A DNA stretch of 64,000 bases from Amia ocellicauda (lineage: Eukaryota > Chordata > Actinopteri > Amiiformes > Amiidae). Positions 52,262 to 64,000 of the stretch are shown here, piece by piece (the first letter of the stretch is position 1; every line of letters begins with the position of its first letter). The translations under genes and the position numbers were made by a program. The DNA lies in contig NC_089868.1 of the NCBI RefSeq assembly GCF_036373705.1, forward strand, positions 12,711,020 to 12,775,019, given 5' to 3'. Under the pieces are notes generated by a model that was given only the letters and a program-made list of their open reading frames with translations, had not been told where the DNA came from and did not search any database.

Positions 52262-52339
52262 CATTGAAATCTCAGTTTGTTCTCCCTTTCCCTCTCCAAG
52301 GAGCTCACAAATACACTGCAGTGCAATATCCCGGTTCGG

Positions 52340-52410
52340 AAAACACACACACATCAGGCCACACATCCCAGAGAACTGGTTTACTGTGTCGCCCTCACTA
52401 AAGTGCACCG
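52340..52410 (-). promoter_or_regulatory. selenof: SECIS element in selenof 3' UTR
   Basis: Read on the minus strand: lower helix GUGCAC / GUGUGUG, then GUGA (52398-52395) opposite UGAU (52356-52353) giving the non-canonical G.A quartet. Next comes helix II GGCGACACA / UGUGUGGCC with one mismatch, and an apical internal loop with the unpaired AA, capped by a CCAG-UUCU-CUGG mini-stem. This is the form-2 SECIS layout. It lies about 520 nt after the stop codon. SBP2 and the selenocysteine elongation factor use such an element to read the in-frame UGA at 58981-58983. Confidence 0.88.
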
Positions 52411-52758
52411 ACCCGAGATATCCCACCGACGGAGCAAGTCACGAGCCCCGCACTCTCCTCTCAGCAGCTTCTCCCTGCCGTCTCCACGCTCATTACAAAA
52501 CTGTACAGAACAATTATAGAAAATAAGTAAAAGAAAAAAAAACGGTAATTACAAAACACACAGAAAAATAATAAGCAGTACACAGCATCTCTTGTACTGC
52601 AAACAGGCTTCCTTTTAGGGGGTAATCAAGGCCAATTATTTTGTCATTAGAAAGGAATCCTGACAATCAGTTATTTTCTTTGAATTGTTCCCTAAATGGC
52701 TAGCAGATGTGTTCATCTCCCACAATCCCCTGTAGAAGATGTGTTGAGGAAATCCATT

Positions 52759-52860
52759 GTACACGAGTCAAAAACTGAAGGGGAACAACAACCCATTCAC
52801 TGCATTTTAGCCCCATTTATCTTGAGCTTCCATTGTCCCTCAGTATTTTTGACTCGTGTA
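52759..52860 (-). repeat. Long inverted repeat in selenof 3' UTR
   Basis: TACACGAGTCAAAAACTGAA (52759) and the complement of its partner TCAGTATTTTTGACTCGTGTA (52840-52860) form a perfect 15-bp stem extended by imperfect pairing, enclosing about 55 nt. It sits between the stop codon and the SECIS. It lacks SECIS core bases. Confidence 0.8.
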
Positions 52861-52913
52861 AAAGGGTGGGGGGGGGCGGTGGTTGGGATATTATACTTTG
52901 GCGTTTATGGTGT

Positions 52914-55578
52914 TTATATACGGTCTAATTTTTCACTCAGGAATTCTTCCACGCTGTCTGTGTTCCACTTCAAGATGCTGAGTTCTTCAGCAATGTCCCC
53001 GCTCTCGTCCAAAAGCTTCAGTACAGGGTCAGAGCCTCGCACGTACTGAAAGAGAAGAAGGGAGGGAATTAGCATTAGTAATATTTATATACGATATCGA
53101 TTGCCTTCCTCTTCACATCGTTGCAGGGCAGTGGAACTAGGAGGGCGATTCACGGATATCCGTGGGTGCAGCATCAATGGAAAGCAGGTACGTCTTTTAC
53201 ATACAAAAGAGTACAGGGGAATTCCCATTAGGCTAAACACACATATTGCACAACATCCTGGGGTTTCAATGTTTTCCTAGTGAAACTGTTCAGTCATTTT
53301 TAATTTTTTTTTTTTATTGTGGCTACTTCACTGAATGCACAAGCAGTGCCTCTGTAGACGCACACACCATTTATAAGCCAATGTGTCTATTCAATTAAGC
53401 AAGGCAAATTGAACAGAATGCCTAATCTGCTTTCCATATCATGCTATTTCAACCATAGTACAGACAAAATTGGAAAAGCCTCTGAAATATACTGTCACGG
53501 AAATAAAATGCCAGAGAATGAGATGAGGAATTGCATGTTCGGTTATTCACTATTAATATCCTTACAATGGTTTGAGTCTCTGCCAAGTGCTTTTACCAAA
53601 GTCATTATTGTTATCATGCTTTCCCACCTTCTTCAATTAAGAGCTTGGGTAATTGCATTGCAAAGCCATTTTTATTGACAATTAATTTATGCGGGAATAC
53701 TTGCATCAAACCGAGGACTTCAGTGTAAAAAACCCGACTCGTTGCGAACCCCTCACTTGCAGCTATTTAAATAAATCTATCAGTGCACATCTCTCTGCCT
53801 GGCTGCCTTTTTGAGTTCTCAAGTGCAAGCCCATCCTTCACTGTCTCTTTAATGAGCAGCGCCAGCTCTGCGCGCGGTGCTCCAGTGACTGCGGGTTGCT
53901 CCAGACCCCCGTCTGATACTGCGCCAGTCTCTCGCACGAAGCCCATGACTGGGCTTTTCACGATGAGTTTGTCAGATTCGTCAAACTCGCCCCACATTAT
54001 ACGAGAGTGCTGGCCCCTCTATTCAGCATCGGGAAATTACACCGCCGTGCTCAAAGGAAGAGGCGTCTTATTCATAGGTTTATTTTTTTATATATTTTAT
54101 TTGTCTGTTCACGATATTCATATAAACACAAATCTGATACAACCAAAAACTCAACTGCAATTTACTTCCTCTTTTAGATTGAGTCCTTATAAGCGTTACT
54201 TTATTTTATTTTTATAGGGCAAATAAAAGATTCACCTCCATTTGCCAAATTCAGTATTAGAAATGTCTGTATGGATGGATGCACTGTTAAGGCTGCTATA
54301 AAAGCACTTTACCATCCATTTAATAGCATTTCATATACAAACATGATTATGAAAAAACACAAAACGGCAAACAGATTTCACCTGAACACTTTAGATCAAC
54401 CAACCAATATAAATGAACCAACAAGCTATTCATGATGGAGACCGATGATTTATACGGGACAGAAACACTGTTACTGGATCTCCTAACCAATCTAGAGTCT
54501 GCTGACAATGCTAGACATTATCTGAACTTGTAGTGCACCCCCGCATTCACATCCTCACAATCGGGTATAGAGAGGAGCGCAGAATAAAGCAGGTCCGCAG
54601 GATTGAAACCGCCTGCAGGCACCAGCCCCATCAATGCGGTGACAGCGGACGAGGATTGTCATTTCAGCGTCGGCGAAGGAGGCGATCTGTCAGGGCAGAC
54701 TGACACGGGCCCCATTCCTAAACGCCTAAGAACTCTCAAAACTACATTTCAGCACATTTGACTGTATTTATAAAAACAAGCGAGCAGATATTTCTCATTC
54801 ATTTACATCTCTTACCTTGACTTGAAGACCCTTGAACATCTTCGGCTTGTCGCTCCTGACAAAAGCTGTTAAAGAAAAATCGACAAGGTTAGCACAACTG
54901 GGTTTAAACTCATCGTGGCGGGTTGGTGCTACTCCAGACAGTGATCATGACACGTGCTGTCTCTTCTGAACGATATCAATAAAAAACCTGCTGGATACAC
55001 TAATATGACTGATGCACAGCAGGCCTTCATGAAGAAAAGAATCAATATTGTGTTTATCCTTGATTACCCTATTACCTACAATGGGCATCTAATCAGAATT
55101 CGGGACACATTTCAGTTCTCTTAATTACCTATGGGATTTCACCTTTATAATCCTCACCAGTGTGTGGAAGTAGAAAGAGAATTAACATATTTAATCTGGC
55201 ATGAAACTAAATAGAATACATTTTAAATACCAAAATAAATGGTATTACGAGTTTGGAGCTTGCTGTAAAATCATCCGGAAATTCAGAGAAACAGGTTACT
55301 ATATAAACCAATCCTTCCGTATTGGTTACCATTATTTAAATCTTGGTTTCGGTCAATCTTAACTAAACATGTACTCGACAAAGACTATACCTGAGACATC
55401 CCTTATCAAAGTCAATCATAAATCCAAGATTAATTGACTGACTTAGTCAAACATGTTGAGCAAGCAAGTTCTACATCAATAAATGATTATATGCAGGAGT
55501 TTAGGCAGAAACCGGTGTAAATTAAATCTGCTCCTCACAGGAGGCAAAAGTGGGACAGTACTCGGAAAATGGATTTTG

Positions 55579-55612
<34 letters not shown>

Positions 55613-58600
55613 ACTGTGCACACACTGGTGATGCCTGGAGCCAAAACATTTCAGGAGAAAAGATTCCATGTGTATTAAAAGGTACAGAGCCAATTTAATG
55701 TTGCCCAACATTTGAAAGTGCCAGGTGATCCAAGTTCCTTGAAGCCATTTCAGGAAAGACCATACAGCTCCGGGTGCCAGTCCGCGGAGGATTGCAGCTG
55801 TGGCAGATCCAAACGCTTCCTTGCAAGAGACAGATTGATAGCACAGGAAAGGATGCCCTCCGAGTCACAGATAAAACGAGTATAGCTGTGGAAGCTGCTA
55901 GCCATCCCACACCCATGCCTTGTTTAACCATGGCTGAAATGACTGCTCTTAAAGAAGGGTGAAGGGGTGAAGGGGTAAAGGGGTTCTGGGGGAAGGTTTA
56001 TTCCCTCTTTGCTAATCAAAGACGCCAATCACAGCCTACTGTTGTTGCAGGTCTTATCACCTGGATACTGCCATTCAGAGGCAAGGACTTTATATCGCTC
56101 ACAAATTCCCAAAGAGTCATTAAACTAAATCGACCCTTGGTCACAAATGGCTCGCCTGAGCATGGTGCAGATGACCTGCAGGCGACAGGCTTTGTAATTC
56201 TGTCCCGAACCTCCTTCCAACCCGCCACCCGCCGGCTCACTCTCACAATTATTTATAGCACCTTAAAAAAGAAACAAGGAAAAAAGAAAAAGCTGTCAAA
56301 GAAACCAAGATCGCTGCTCTGAGACAGCACACCCCTTCCTCTGTGTTAATGACGGAATCCAGCCAATGTGGTGCATTTCTAAGTAACGAGGTTGGCAGCA
56401 GATATGCAATTTGCTACGGCAACAAAACATTTGGGCGAAGAATTTACAGAGGCTTAGGATCCTGAATGAATAATCCAGGGCTACTATCTGCCAAGCGGAC
56501 ATGCTGTCAAGAGCAAATAAGAGCTGCCACTCAAGGTGCGCCTCATAGCAATGTTTTGATGACTGGGTGACACAGTTAATTTAAATCACAGTTGGTATTC
56601 AAATAGTGCAGAATTCTTTGAAAAGGGGGAAAAAAGCCTTCCTGGCTAATGGTCAGTAACATGTAAGATTCTCACATTTTACCTAAATCCCTTATCTTCA
56701 GAAAACTCTATTTCTGTCTGGGTGCATTAATATCCATTATCTCCTCAAATAAAGTCAGGATTCTGTTTTCCCATTTCAAATATAATGATGCTGTCCAAAC
56801 AGGCCGACACATGCGGCACTATTTCTCATTTTTATATAAGTCAAAAAACAAAAAAAACAAAAAACACCAAATGTAAGATGCTGAGGATGTTTCAGAAGCA
56901 AATTATGCTCTGAAACTTACATTTTCCAAGGTATCAAACCCATGATAAATAAAGATGATTAATATAAATTTCCCAATCAAATCTTTTGAAATACTCTAGT
57001 TAAATATTAGATAAATGTTCTAGATTGTATGCAGATCATTATTTCAAAGCTAAATAAATCTCCTTGAGAGTCCCATACTAAAAGAAATAAACCTATAACC
57101 TGATTTAATAGAGAGGTTATCAAACTGTAAAACTGGTTTATGGCTCTCCTGTCATCTCTAACATCTGAATTGCATGTTAACTAGGGGAACTGAGTATACC
57201 TAAGATGCAAGCCATTAATTCAAGACCCATGTCAAACTATGGGATAGAAATCAAGCACCAGACTTGTAGCACTTCAGAAGAACACTATTTAAATTGTTAT
57301 ATAATAATGTTTATTGTTTAATATGGTCAAATTAAGTGTGTATCGGGATAACATTTAAATATACAAGGAATAATCTTGTAACCAATATTTTCAGTCACAA
57401 AATGGGTAGGTGAAATGTATTCTAAGTCATGTTATATTCCCATCTACTCAATACAAAGTTAAAAATTTTCACAAATAAAGTTCTAATATATATTAAAATA
57501 AATCCTACAGGCATTACGTACTGGAATTCAAAGTTATTTATAAACATAAAATACAACACTCCTTTGTACATCTGATAAATAAGCAAGTTTTAATCCCCTT
57601 TAGGAAAAGGAAAAGAAAAGTGGAGCAAACTTGGCTGTGATCGAAATCACAGTGAGAAGCGGCACAGCGCGTGTTGTATTACACACACAGAGACGCTCGA
57701 AGCCGGCACACCAATGCAAGCGCTCTCTGGGGAGCTACTGTTGCTTTGCTGTGTGAAGTCAGCAAGAAAATATATCCTAATAGGTGCCATCAGACACAGG
57801 AGTGAGACTGAAGCAATGGCTTGTACCAAGAGGATTAGTAATGACAGGTTACACAGTTCAATACGGCCTAAAAATATCAGCCATGCAAGAGCAGTTGACC
57901 TTCAAGTGGTCCCTCTTCCCTCCGCACTAATGTGACAGTCGCTCGGTCCAAAGACACAAGAAAATTAGCCCTCAGAATTTGCTCTTTTCCCAGCCCAGGC
58001 TTTCGAAGGAATGCATTTATTTTTTTAAAGGAAGTGCCCACTAAGAACAGTGTCATTCAGGGAAATGTTTTATGCCTCGTGCTCCAATACATTTAAGGCC
58101 ATTGGACCCAATGACTCCCAACTCTTTATGGTGTAGCTGAACCTCCAGCAAAATGAAAAAAACAGCTGCGGCTGAGAAATGAAAGAGGCTTTCATTAAGA
58201 AGTCTTTAGAAAAATAATACATCAACAGGGTGAGAAGAAAAGCTGTACACTGTAAAAATTTCAAAAGCCATAAAGCTGTCAAGACAAACAAGTGATCTCG
58301 GCTGCTGGGAGATCGATCCATTTCTGAATAAGACCCCCCTCCCCCCTTTTATTCCCATGGTAGGAGGACAAAATAAAAAGTTTTGAAAAAGAAACCCATT
58401 TCTCGAACACCTTTTTGAGTCGTTACTGTAGCGTGGAGGTTCAGCGAAATGGGGACTGTGGATTTAAACCATTTGTTTTTGACCCTGACAGCGTGCATTA
58501 TGGCTGCATGTTGTTCTGCAGTGGCCCCCCCAGTGCTCGAGGGGGAGGTGCCAAAAGGACACTTAATTGATCTCGGTCAAAGTGCCACATACTGCCTTAC

Positions 58601-59016
58601 AGGAAGAAACTACCTCATGGAGATCATTAACAACTAAAATGAAGAAAAATGGATGGGTCAGGTCAAGTTCATTTATAGTCTAAATACCAGGTTAAGTTAA
58701 TTCACTAATGGTACAATCTGAACTACTGTCAACGTGTTCAAATGACTGAGCTACAGTTTCTTACTTGAAGGGAAAAGGTTAGGAAGGCTATACACAAACA
58801 CACACATACTAATCTGTTATTTAATAATTTAACATATGTTTTATGCAAGATTATAAAAAACCCACCAACCTACATAGACAACATGGCAATGGGTTACAAA
58901 ATACAAAAATAAATAAACATTACAGTTTGTAGGAAGTCACAATTTCACTCACCTTGGACTTGAGGGAACCTCCCCAATTTTCATCCACAGACTTCCAGAA
59001 TGGCACCTGCATAGTG
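52914..59016 (-). CDS. selenof: Selenoprotein F (15-kDa selenoprotein), last three coding exons; partial
   Basis: An ER thioredoxin-fold selenoprotein that works with UDP-glucose:glycoprotein glucosyltransferase in glycoprotein folding control. Exons (minus order): 59016-58953 (HYAGAILEVCG-Sec-KLGRFPQVQ), 54865-54816 (AFVRSDKPKMFKGLQVK), 53045-52914 (YVRGSDPVLKLLDESGDIAE ... ending SEKLDRI and TAA). Junctions are GT-AG and in phase if TGA at 58983-58981 is read as selenocysteine, giving the redox motif Cys-Gly-Sec. The exons cover about the last 81 residues of a roughly 160-residue protein. The signal peptide and the UGGT-binding cysteine-rich part must lie on earlier exons beyond position 64000; I found none between 59.0 and 64.0 kb. 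Without recoding, the Sec exon looks like a stop-containing frame and would be missed by standard gene callers. Confidence 0.96.
53046..54815 (-). other. selenof last intron
   Basis: Noncoding. The open plus-strand frame at 53783-54217 (144 codons, GC-richer at 53800-54040) has no recognisable product. It could mark a regulatory patch inside the intron. Confidence 0.5.
54866..58952 (-). other. selenof intron with poly(A) tract
   Basis: Intronic, AT-rich. A pure A run on the plus strand lies at 55581-55610 without an identifiable retroposon body. No other feature recognised. Confidence 0.55.
58981..58983 (-). other. selenof: In-frame UGA codon for selenocysteine
   Basis: The TGA lies in GTC TGT GGA TGA AAA TTG on the minus strand, i.e. 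V-C-G-Sec-K-L, identical in position to the selenocysteine of vertebrate SELENOF. The context continues in frame through the exon junction, and a SECIS element is present in the same transcript. Confidence 0.95.
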
Positions 59017-62000
59017 CTGCCAAAGACAAACCCAAAAAAAGCATGGTTAGCTGAAACTGCGCAAGTACCAAGTAGCCGGATAATTGGCTTAAGTCGATCG
59101 CTGCACAATGCGAGTGGATGAGGAAGTATTAAAATGTGCTTGAGGAAGAACAGGGGATTACAGTTTCCTGAGGAGGAGTTCCCTGGACGGACTCCATGAT
59201 GTAACCAAGAAGGACACTTCGCTCAGCAGCCTCTGTCTACCCGTCACTCATATTAGACACTGGAGGCCGCTTCCCTCACAGGCCACTGCCAATTCAGAAT
59301 CACACCCCATCGCTCTGACAGAGACTCCACTCGGGCTCCAAGATGCTTAAAGTAGTAAAAAACCATACAAGAGACCCCAATTAGTATCTGCTGAAGTGCT
59401 TGCTCAATGTATATACTTGTGTATGCCCAAGTGCAATATGCCAGTCTTCACTTCCTGATGCAAATAATGGACCCTGAACTACAGCAAATAAACGGATACA
59501 GCATCATTATAAGAATGAAGATTTTGATGGCAATTATTGTTTGGCACAGGATATTCTATAGGTTTAGTCTGATAACATCCTGCAACAACACAGCGTGACT
59601 GGAGATGATGATAGTCAGCGCCCCAAAAATCCACACCTCCCCCACTTTGCGATCAACAGTGCATTTACATATTCTACCTATTCATATCAAGTATAGAAGT
59701 CCATAAGGGTTTAAGAGAAAAATAGTATTTTTGCGCTGTACCAATAATGGAATTTTGAACAATGCAAATAAGACGCACGAACTCTAAAGGAAACAGATGG
59801 CAACAGACGACTAGATACAATTGGCAGTTCTGCATCCTGGGGCTTGAGATAAAGCATTCACTGTCTTGCAACCATTATCCCCGCAACACAGTTTTAAACC
59901 ATGAGGACTGCTTGCAAAAAATAGCAATTTTATGGCAGCATCTGGGAAGGGTTAGATAAAGGCAGCACTGTACTAGGGAGCACGGACTGGGAAATGGGTC
60001 TTCAGCCACACTGCCGGCCTTATGAGGCTGTAAATCAGGGTTTCATCCCGACACAGATGTGGAACGGTCTATTCAAAACTTCCTGAATGGTTTTAATTTG
60101 ACGATTTACTCTAATAAAAACTTTACCAATACAGTTTACATAACAGTTTATGTTTGGAACATAAGTCGAAAATAAAAACATTTAATGACTGCTGGAAAAC
60201 TAAAACCCCCTTCAAAATAACTTCAAAGGGAAAAGTGACCTTTTACTTGGATTTCAGCTGAACTGAATCACTATGCATTGCAGTATAGCTTTAAAACAAA
60301 GACCAGAAAAGTGACATTATTGTGTGCTGTTCATTTTAGGGAGCCTTATTATATGGTACACAACAGTAAAGCGAAAAACAAAGACCAAACAAAGAAAGTA
60401 AATACAGGGTTAATACTCTGTGAGGGGGATGCTTTTTATAGGGCAGAAGCTGTTGGCACTGTGCCGTCAATGGCACACACTGTTATTGTGCACACTGTAA
60501 AAGAACGCACGTTGCCGTTGTGCCCATCTTGGTTTCTCTGTGATACCCAATTATACAGCTACAGACACCAGAAATCAAGGAGATAAACTATATAGTTGTT
60601 GCACTTCTTGTTAGGGGCATTTGTAGACCTAAACAAAGACTACTTGTGTGCGCTATATTGTTTCTTCTCTGGCTTCCAAAGTTGGCACAAAGGCCCTGTT
60701 GTTCACGGGTGCCGTCAGAGCTGCCTCAGCAGAAATCCCAATTGAAAGATGGCGTCTCGAACACGTGTCGACTAATTTACACAATCTGTGAAACCGCACA
60801 AAAAGCCTGCTCTGTGCCGGCAGTCTGAACTGAAGCTTGGCGTTCAAAGTGACCCTGTTTTATCAATCACGCAGCAGGAACGTATACAGAGACTTGTCAA
60901 TTGCGGAAGTTAAGCTTTCTTGTGGACAAAATAAATAAATCAATGTATTTTCAATGCCAGATTATTGAATTGTTTAAAGTGGAAAAGGTCTCAGGAATTA
61001 ACAGCTAAAACTGTTTGTTTCTGGGCAATCGTATAGTACAACAGAATTAAAGAATGGGGTGGGGGGAGAAAAGGGGCACAAACTTAACACAGATGGACAT
61101 TCAGAATGAAGTTTACATTCATATTCAGGAAATCAAACTACTTACATACATTTTACAACTTAAAGTTACATTTCAATGACAGGTGAAATTAGACCGATCC
61201 CTTCATGTCCAAATGGCAGTTTTACTAACTCAGAGACGTTATATACTTTATTCCATGCTGTGCATGCGTTAAATCCTTAATAACAGCCCTTCAAAGGACT
61301 CTCAAAATTGTGAACATCAATTAGATTTAAATAAAGTTTTTCGAGCAAGCATCCCGATAGGACAGAAATAGACTCAATTCAATGTCATTGCCTACCTGAC
61401 ACAGATTTTGAACAATTGTGCAGATTTGCTTTACGTTATCAATACATGACTCCCACATAAGGCGTCAAGACTAATTCAAAGTGACTTACTGGTTTTGTGC
61501 TACAGTGTTCTCAAAGGTATCCCTGCCTTCAGCCAATCAACACCCACACTCAGGAAATACAATTATAACCAAGAACTTTGTTGCAGACATCTTTTTAATA
61601 TGATTTATTTTGGTTGATTATGAGTTTAACTTGTAACAAATTGCTTAAGAGAATACATTGCTCAGAAGTGCCATGGGTGAGATTTACCATGACTGCAAAC
61701 TAATATTCCATCGTCTTTGATGTGACAAAGTGTAACACAGAAAGCACTGCTGAAAAGCACACGTCTAAATTCAGGTTATTACTGGCTCAAGAAACACACC
61801 AAAACACACTAGTCCTGTACTTGTTTACTTATAGAAGAAACCTACTTGTTCTAAACATCTCCTTTGAGCTGACTGTGCTATATCAAGAAGCACAATTTTA
61901 CATGGTCCTGTAGGATTGGTTTTGAATAAAAGTGGCACAAAGACACAATGTTATAGAAGAGTGTTTCTAGGAGGGTTCTAGACACAGAAGGTGGTTTAAA

Positions 62001-64000
62001 TTGACAGCAATGGCTGGAGTGCACATTTCTTAGTTTTTGATCAGTGGAGACATAACTTCAGCCTTGCAATTTAAAAAAGGGTTATACAATGTGAATAAAA
62101 AAAACTAAAAACACAAAACAAACATTGCCCTGGGGGGGAGGCCATTTCCTCACTTTTTCTTCAGTTTCTCTCTGCATTTCTTTCCCAGGCTTCACAACCC
62201 GGTTTCAGTCAGCGTTGCAGCAGTGCTGCCGTTCCCCGTTCCCCTGGGCAACGGATGATTTGTGATTATACCTGTGTTCCGTCAGCGTCGTTTTAAATCA
62301 AAGTCAAGCTCCTCATGACAGGAGACGGAGTGACTAAAGGGACTATAATGTAATGGCTGGGGTTTCAAATGGGGTGGAAAAAAAAAGATAAATATGCTAC
62401 ACTAATACAAACAGGCAAGCGAGAAGTTGCAACATCCTACATTTAATCTCAGCGTTTAAACGCAACAGAAAACAAAAAAACATTAGGAGTTCAGGCTGTG
62501 TGAAAAACTATGCAAATTTCACATATAGATCACATTATATGCTTCTATGCACATTTTGCTAAAGAGAAATAAAACGCAATAACCAAAGACCAAACTGTGC
62601 AAAGAATATGCCACTGTGTCACGAGCTTGGGTAATTGAGGCACTCGGTGATGTCAGATAACCAGGATGATTTCATTTTGGCTCAGTAATTAATACATCCA
62701 GGGCTGCTGTATTTCAGGATCGTTAAATGGTGTGACACCGCATAAGGAGGTGATCATAGAGCAGTGACGGATGATACTGTTTTATGGCACACAAGTAATC
62801 AAACTCCGCATTAAAGATTCTTCCCCCCCAACTTTCCATAGAAATTGGTATTCTACAGCAACACTTCCAAAGTAGCTGTAATTTTTATTTTTTTATTTTG
62901 ATGATGCATACAGATTAGTCTGCCACTCAGCTTGTGACTAGACAACACAAACTGGAATTCCTCAATCTCCATGTGCTCAGCACCGGGGATGGGGCAAATT
63001 AAATGCTTTCCTTTCTTGCCGAGTAACTGATTGGACTCCAGGGAGAAAATACTAGCCTTGACTATGGTAAGGAAAAATAAATAACCTCCAGCAAAGAACT
63101 AAATCTAAGAAAATTATCTTTGGGATCCAATTAGTTGCTGTGAAGGAGGAAATGAATTTCAGGGTGATTTGTAGTTATGCTCATAAAGTGATCGTTATTG
63201 CACACAATTAGGTTCTACAGCTCACTTTCAGACCACATAAAATAACAAAAACTGCATCCCTGAAAGTTGCACTTATTATTATTTATCATCGAGATTCTTA
63301 AAAGTCTTCCTGAAATCCCTCGCTTCACTAAACTGGTTTGTTGTTTGGAGGCCTTCCAAATCCCTCAGAGCAGTGAGCATGTTCACTTCAGTGCATATGT
63401 TCATGTTCTGTGCACCCCAATGCAGAAATGTATCCAAACCAAAATCCTAACATATGAAACTTAAGATTTGCTACATTTCTGGCATCCACATATTTGTGCC
63501 AAACCCTCTTCAATTATGAGGGATGTATACATATACAGTAATTAAATATCAGACCTTATAATTAAAAAATAATATTCTGCCACAATCTAATCAGTTATAA
63601 AATTGCATAATGCAGGAATATGGAAGGATGAAAAGAAATAATGCAAGTTTAATGAATCTTGAAAGCCTTGAAAACATGTGAATGACAAAAAAGAAATCCA
63701 AATACCCAGGATAGATTTTCATAGCACTAACATAGCATTTTTTTTTAAATTGCTTCCAACGATACCCTCAGGTTCCCATTTGTGACTAAGAATAAACTAT
63801 TTTGACCAGTACAATAAAACAAAACAAAAATTCAGTGACTAGATTAGTGTTTGTTTCCGTCAGTCAGTCTCAAACCATTTTGACACTGTGACCTGACTTG
63901 CAATGTTCAGTAACAATGTCCAGTTATAAGACTTGCTGTTGATACAGTGTCACCGTAACTGCCTTCTTCCCGTGAGCTACACCCTGCCTTCTTCCCAGGA
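59017..64000. other. selenof upstream intron (window end)
   Basis: By gene structure this is probably the long intron before the Sec exon. No exon for the signal peptide or Cys-rich domain was seen on the minus strand. A stretch at 62600-62800 (GTAATTGAGGCACTCGGTGATGTCAG, CAGTAATTAATACATCC) is rather free of repeats and could be a conserved element. Confidence 0.4.

Noticed and set aside
52205..52426. Minus-strand 73-codon open frame at the selenof 3' end
   Set aside because: It covers the SECIS and 3' UTR; its apparent peptide is a by-product of structured RNA sequence.
55581..55610. Poly(A) run as the tail of a processed pseudogene
   Set aside because: No coding or retroposon body with matching orientation was recognised upstream of it.
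58920..59108. Open frame reading FWKSVDENWGGSLKSK on the minus strand
   Set aside because: This is the selenof Sec exon read in the wrong frame. The correct frame contains the UGA codon and matches SELENOF.

Overview
The window is vertebrate nuclear DNA. It is AT-rich, with genes split into short exons by long introns, CpG-rich promoter patches, polyadenylation signals, microsatellites and many decayed transposons. The Tc1-like transposons, LINE2/SINE-type tails (a 'GTAAGTCGCCCTGGATAAAGG'-like 3' tail) and a Ty3/gypsy fragment point to a ray-finned fish. The exact lineage cannot be told from sequence alone. Most long open frames are chance frames. The real coding sequence is in short exons that had to be assembled by eye from splice sites and reading phase.

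Layout. (1) 1-13.7 kb: mostly repeats. There is a Tc1-like deletion derivative (371-857), a diverged direct duplication (about 1720-2010 and 6447-6735), LINE2/SINE tails, a broken Ty3/gypsy pol (about 8.0-9.1 kb), and an 0.8-kb long-inverted-repeat element (12.86-13.66 kb). (2) 14.0-18.4 kb, minus strand: an 11-exon gene for a short protein kinase of the PKN (protein kinase N) family. It keeps only the catalytic half and starts with a short hydrophobic segment. (3) 18.5-30.7 kb: noncoding, with nested duplications, a possible Cys-rich terminal exon, a truncated Tc1 copy and one unexplained 1-kb tract. (4) 30.7-43.2 kb, plus strand: CpG-rich promoter and complete sh3glb1 (endophilin-B1), 10 constitutive coding exons plus two in-frame microexons. 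(5) 44.3-45.5 kb: an almost complete Tc1 transposon split by one frame break. (6) 46.3-48.7 kb, minus strand: a CpG island with a possible two-exon gene I do not recognise. (7) 52.2-59.0 kb, minus strand: the last three coding exons of selenof (15-kDa selenoprotein), including the in-frame UGA codon for selenocysteine and a matching SECIS element in the 3' UTR. The first exon(s) lie beyond the right edge.

The tail-to-tail order sh3glb1(+) - selenof(-) agrees with the human 1p22 order as I remember it, so this is probably an old syntenic block. The three identified genes are not a functional unit: membrane remodelling and autophagy (endophilin-B1), ER glycoprotein folding quality control (SELENOF) and a PKN-type kinase are neighbours by ancestry. 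The most unusual items are the catalytic-only, possibly membrane-anchored PKN-like kinase, the candidate unnamed gene in the 46-48 kb CpG island, the paired inverted CCAAT blocks upstream of sh3glb1, and the clearly readable selenocysteine machinery.
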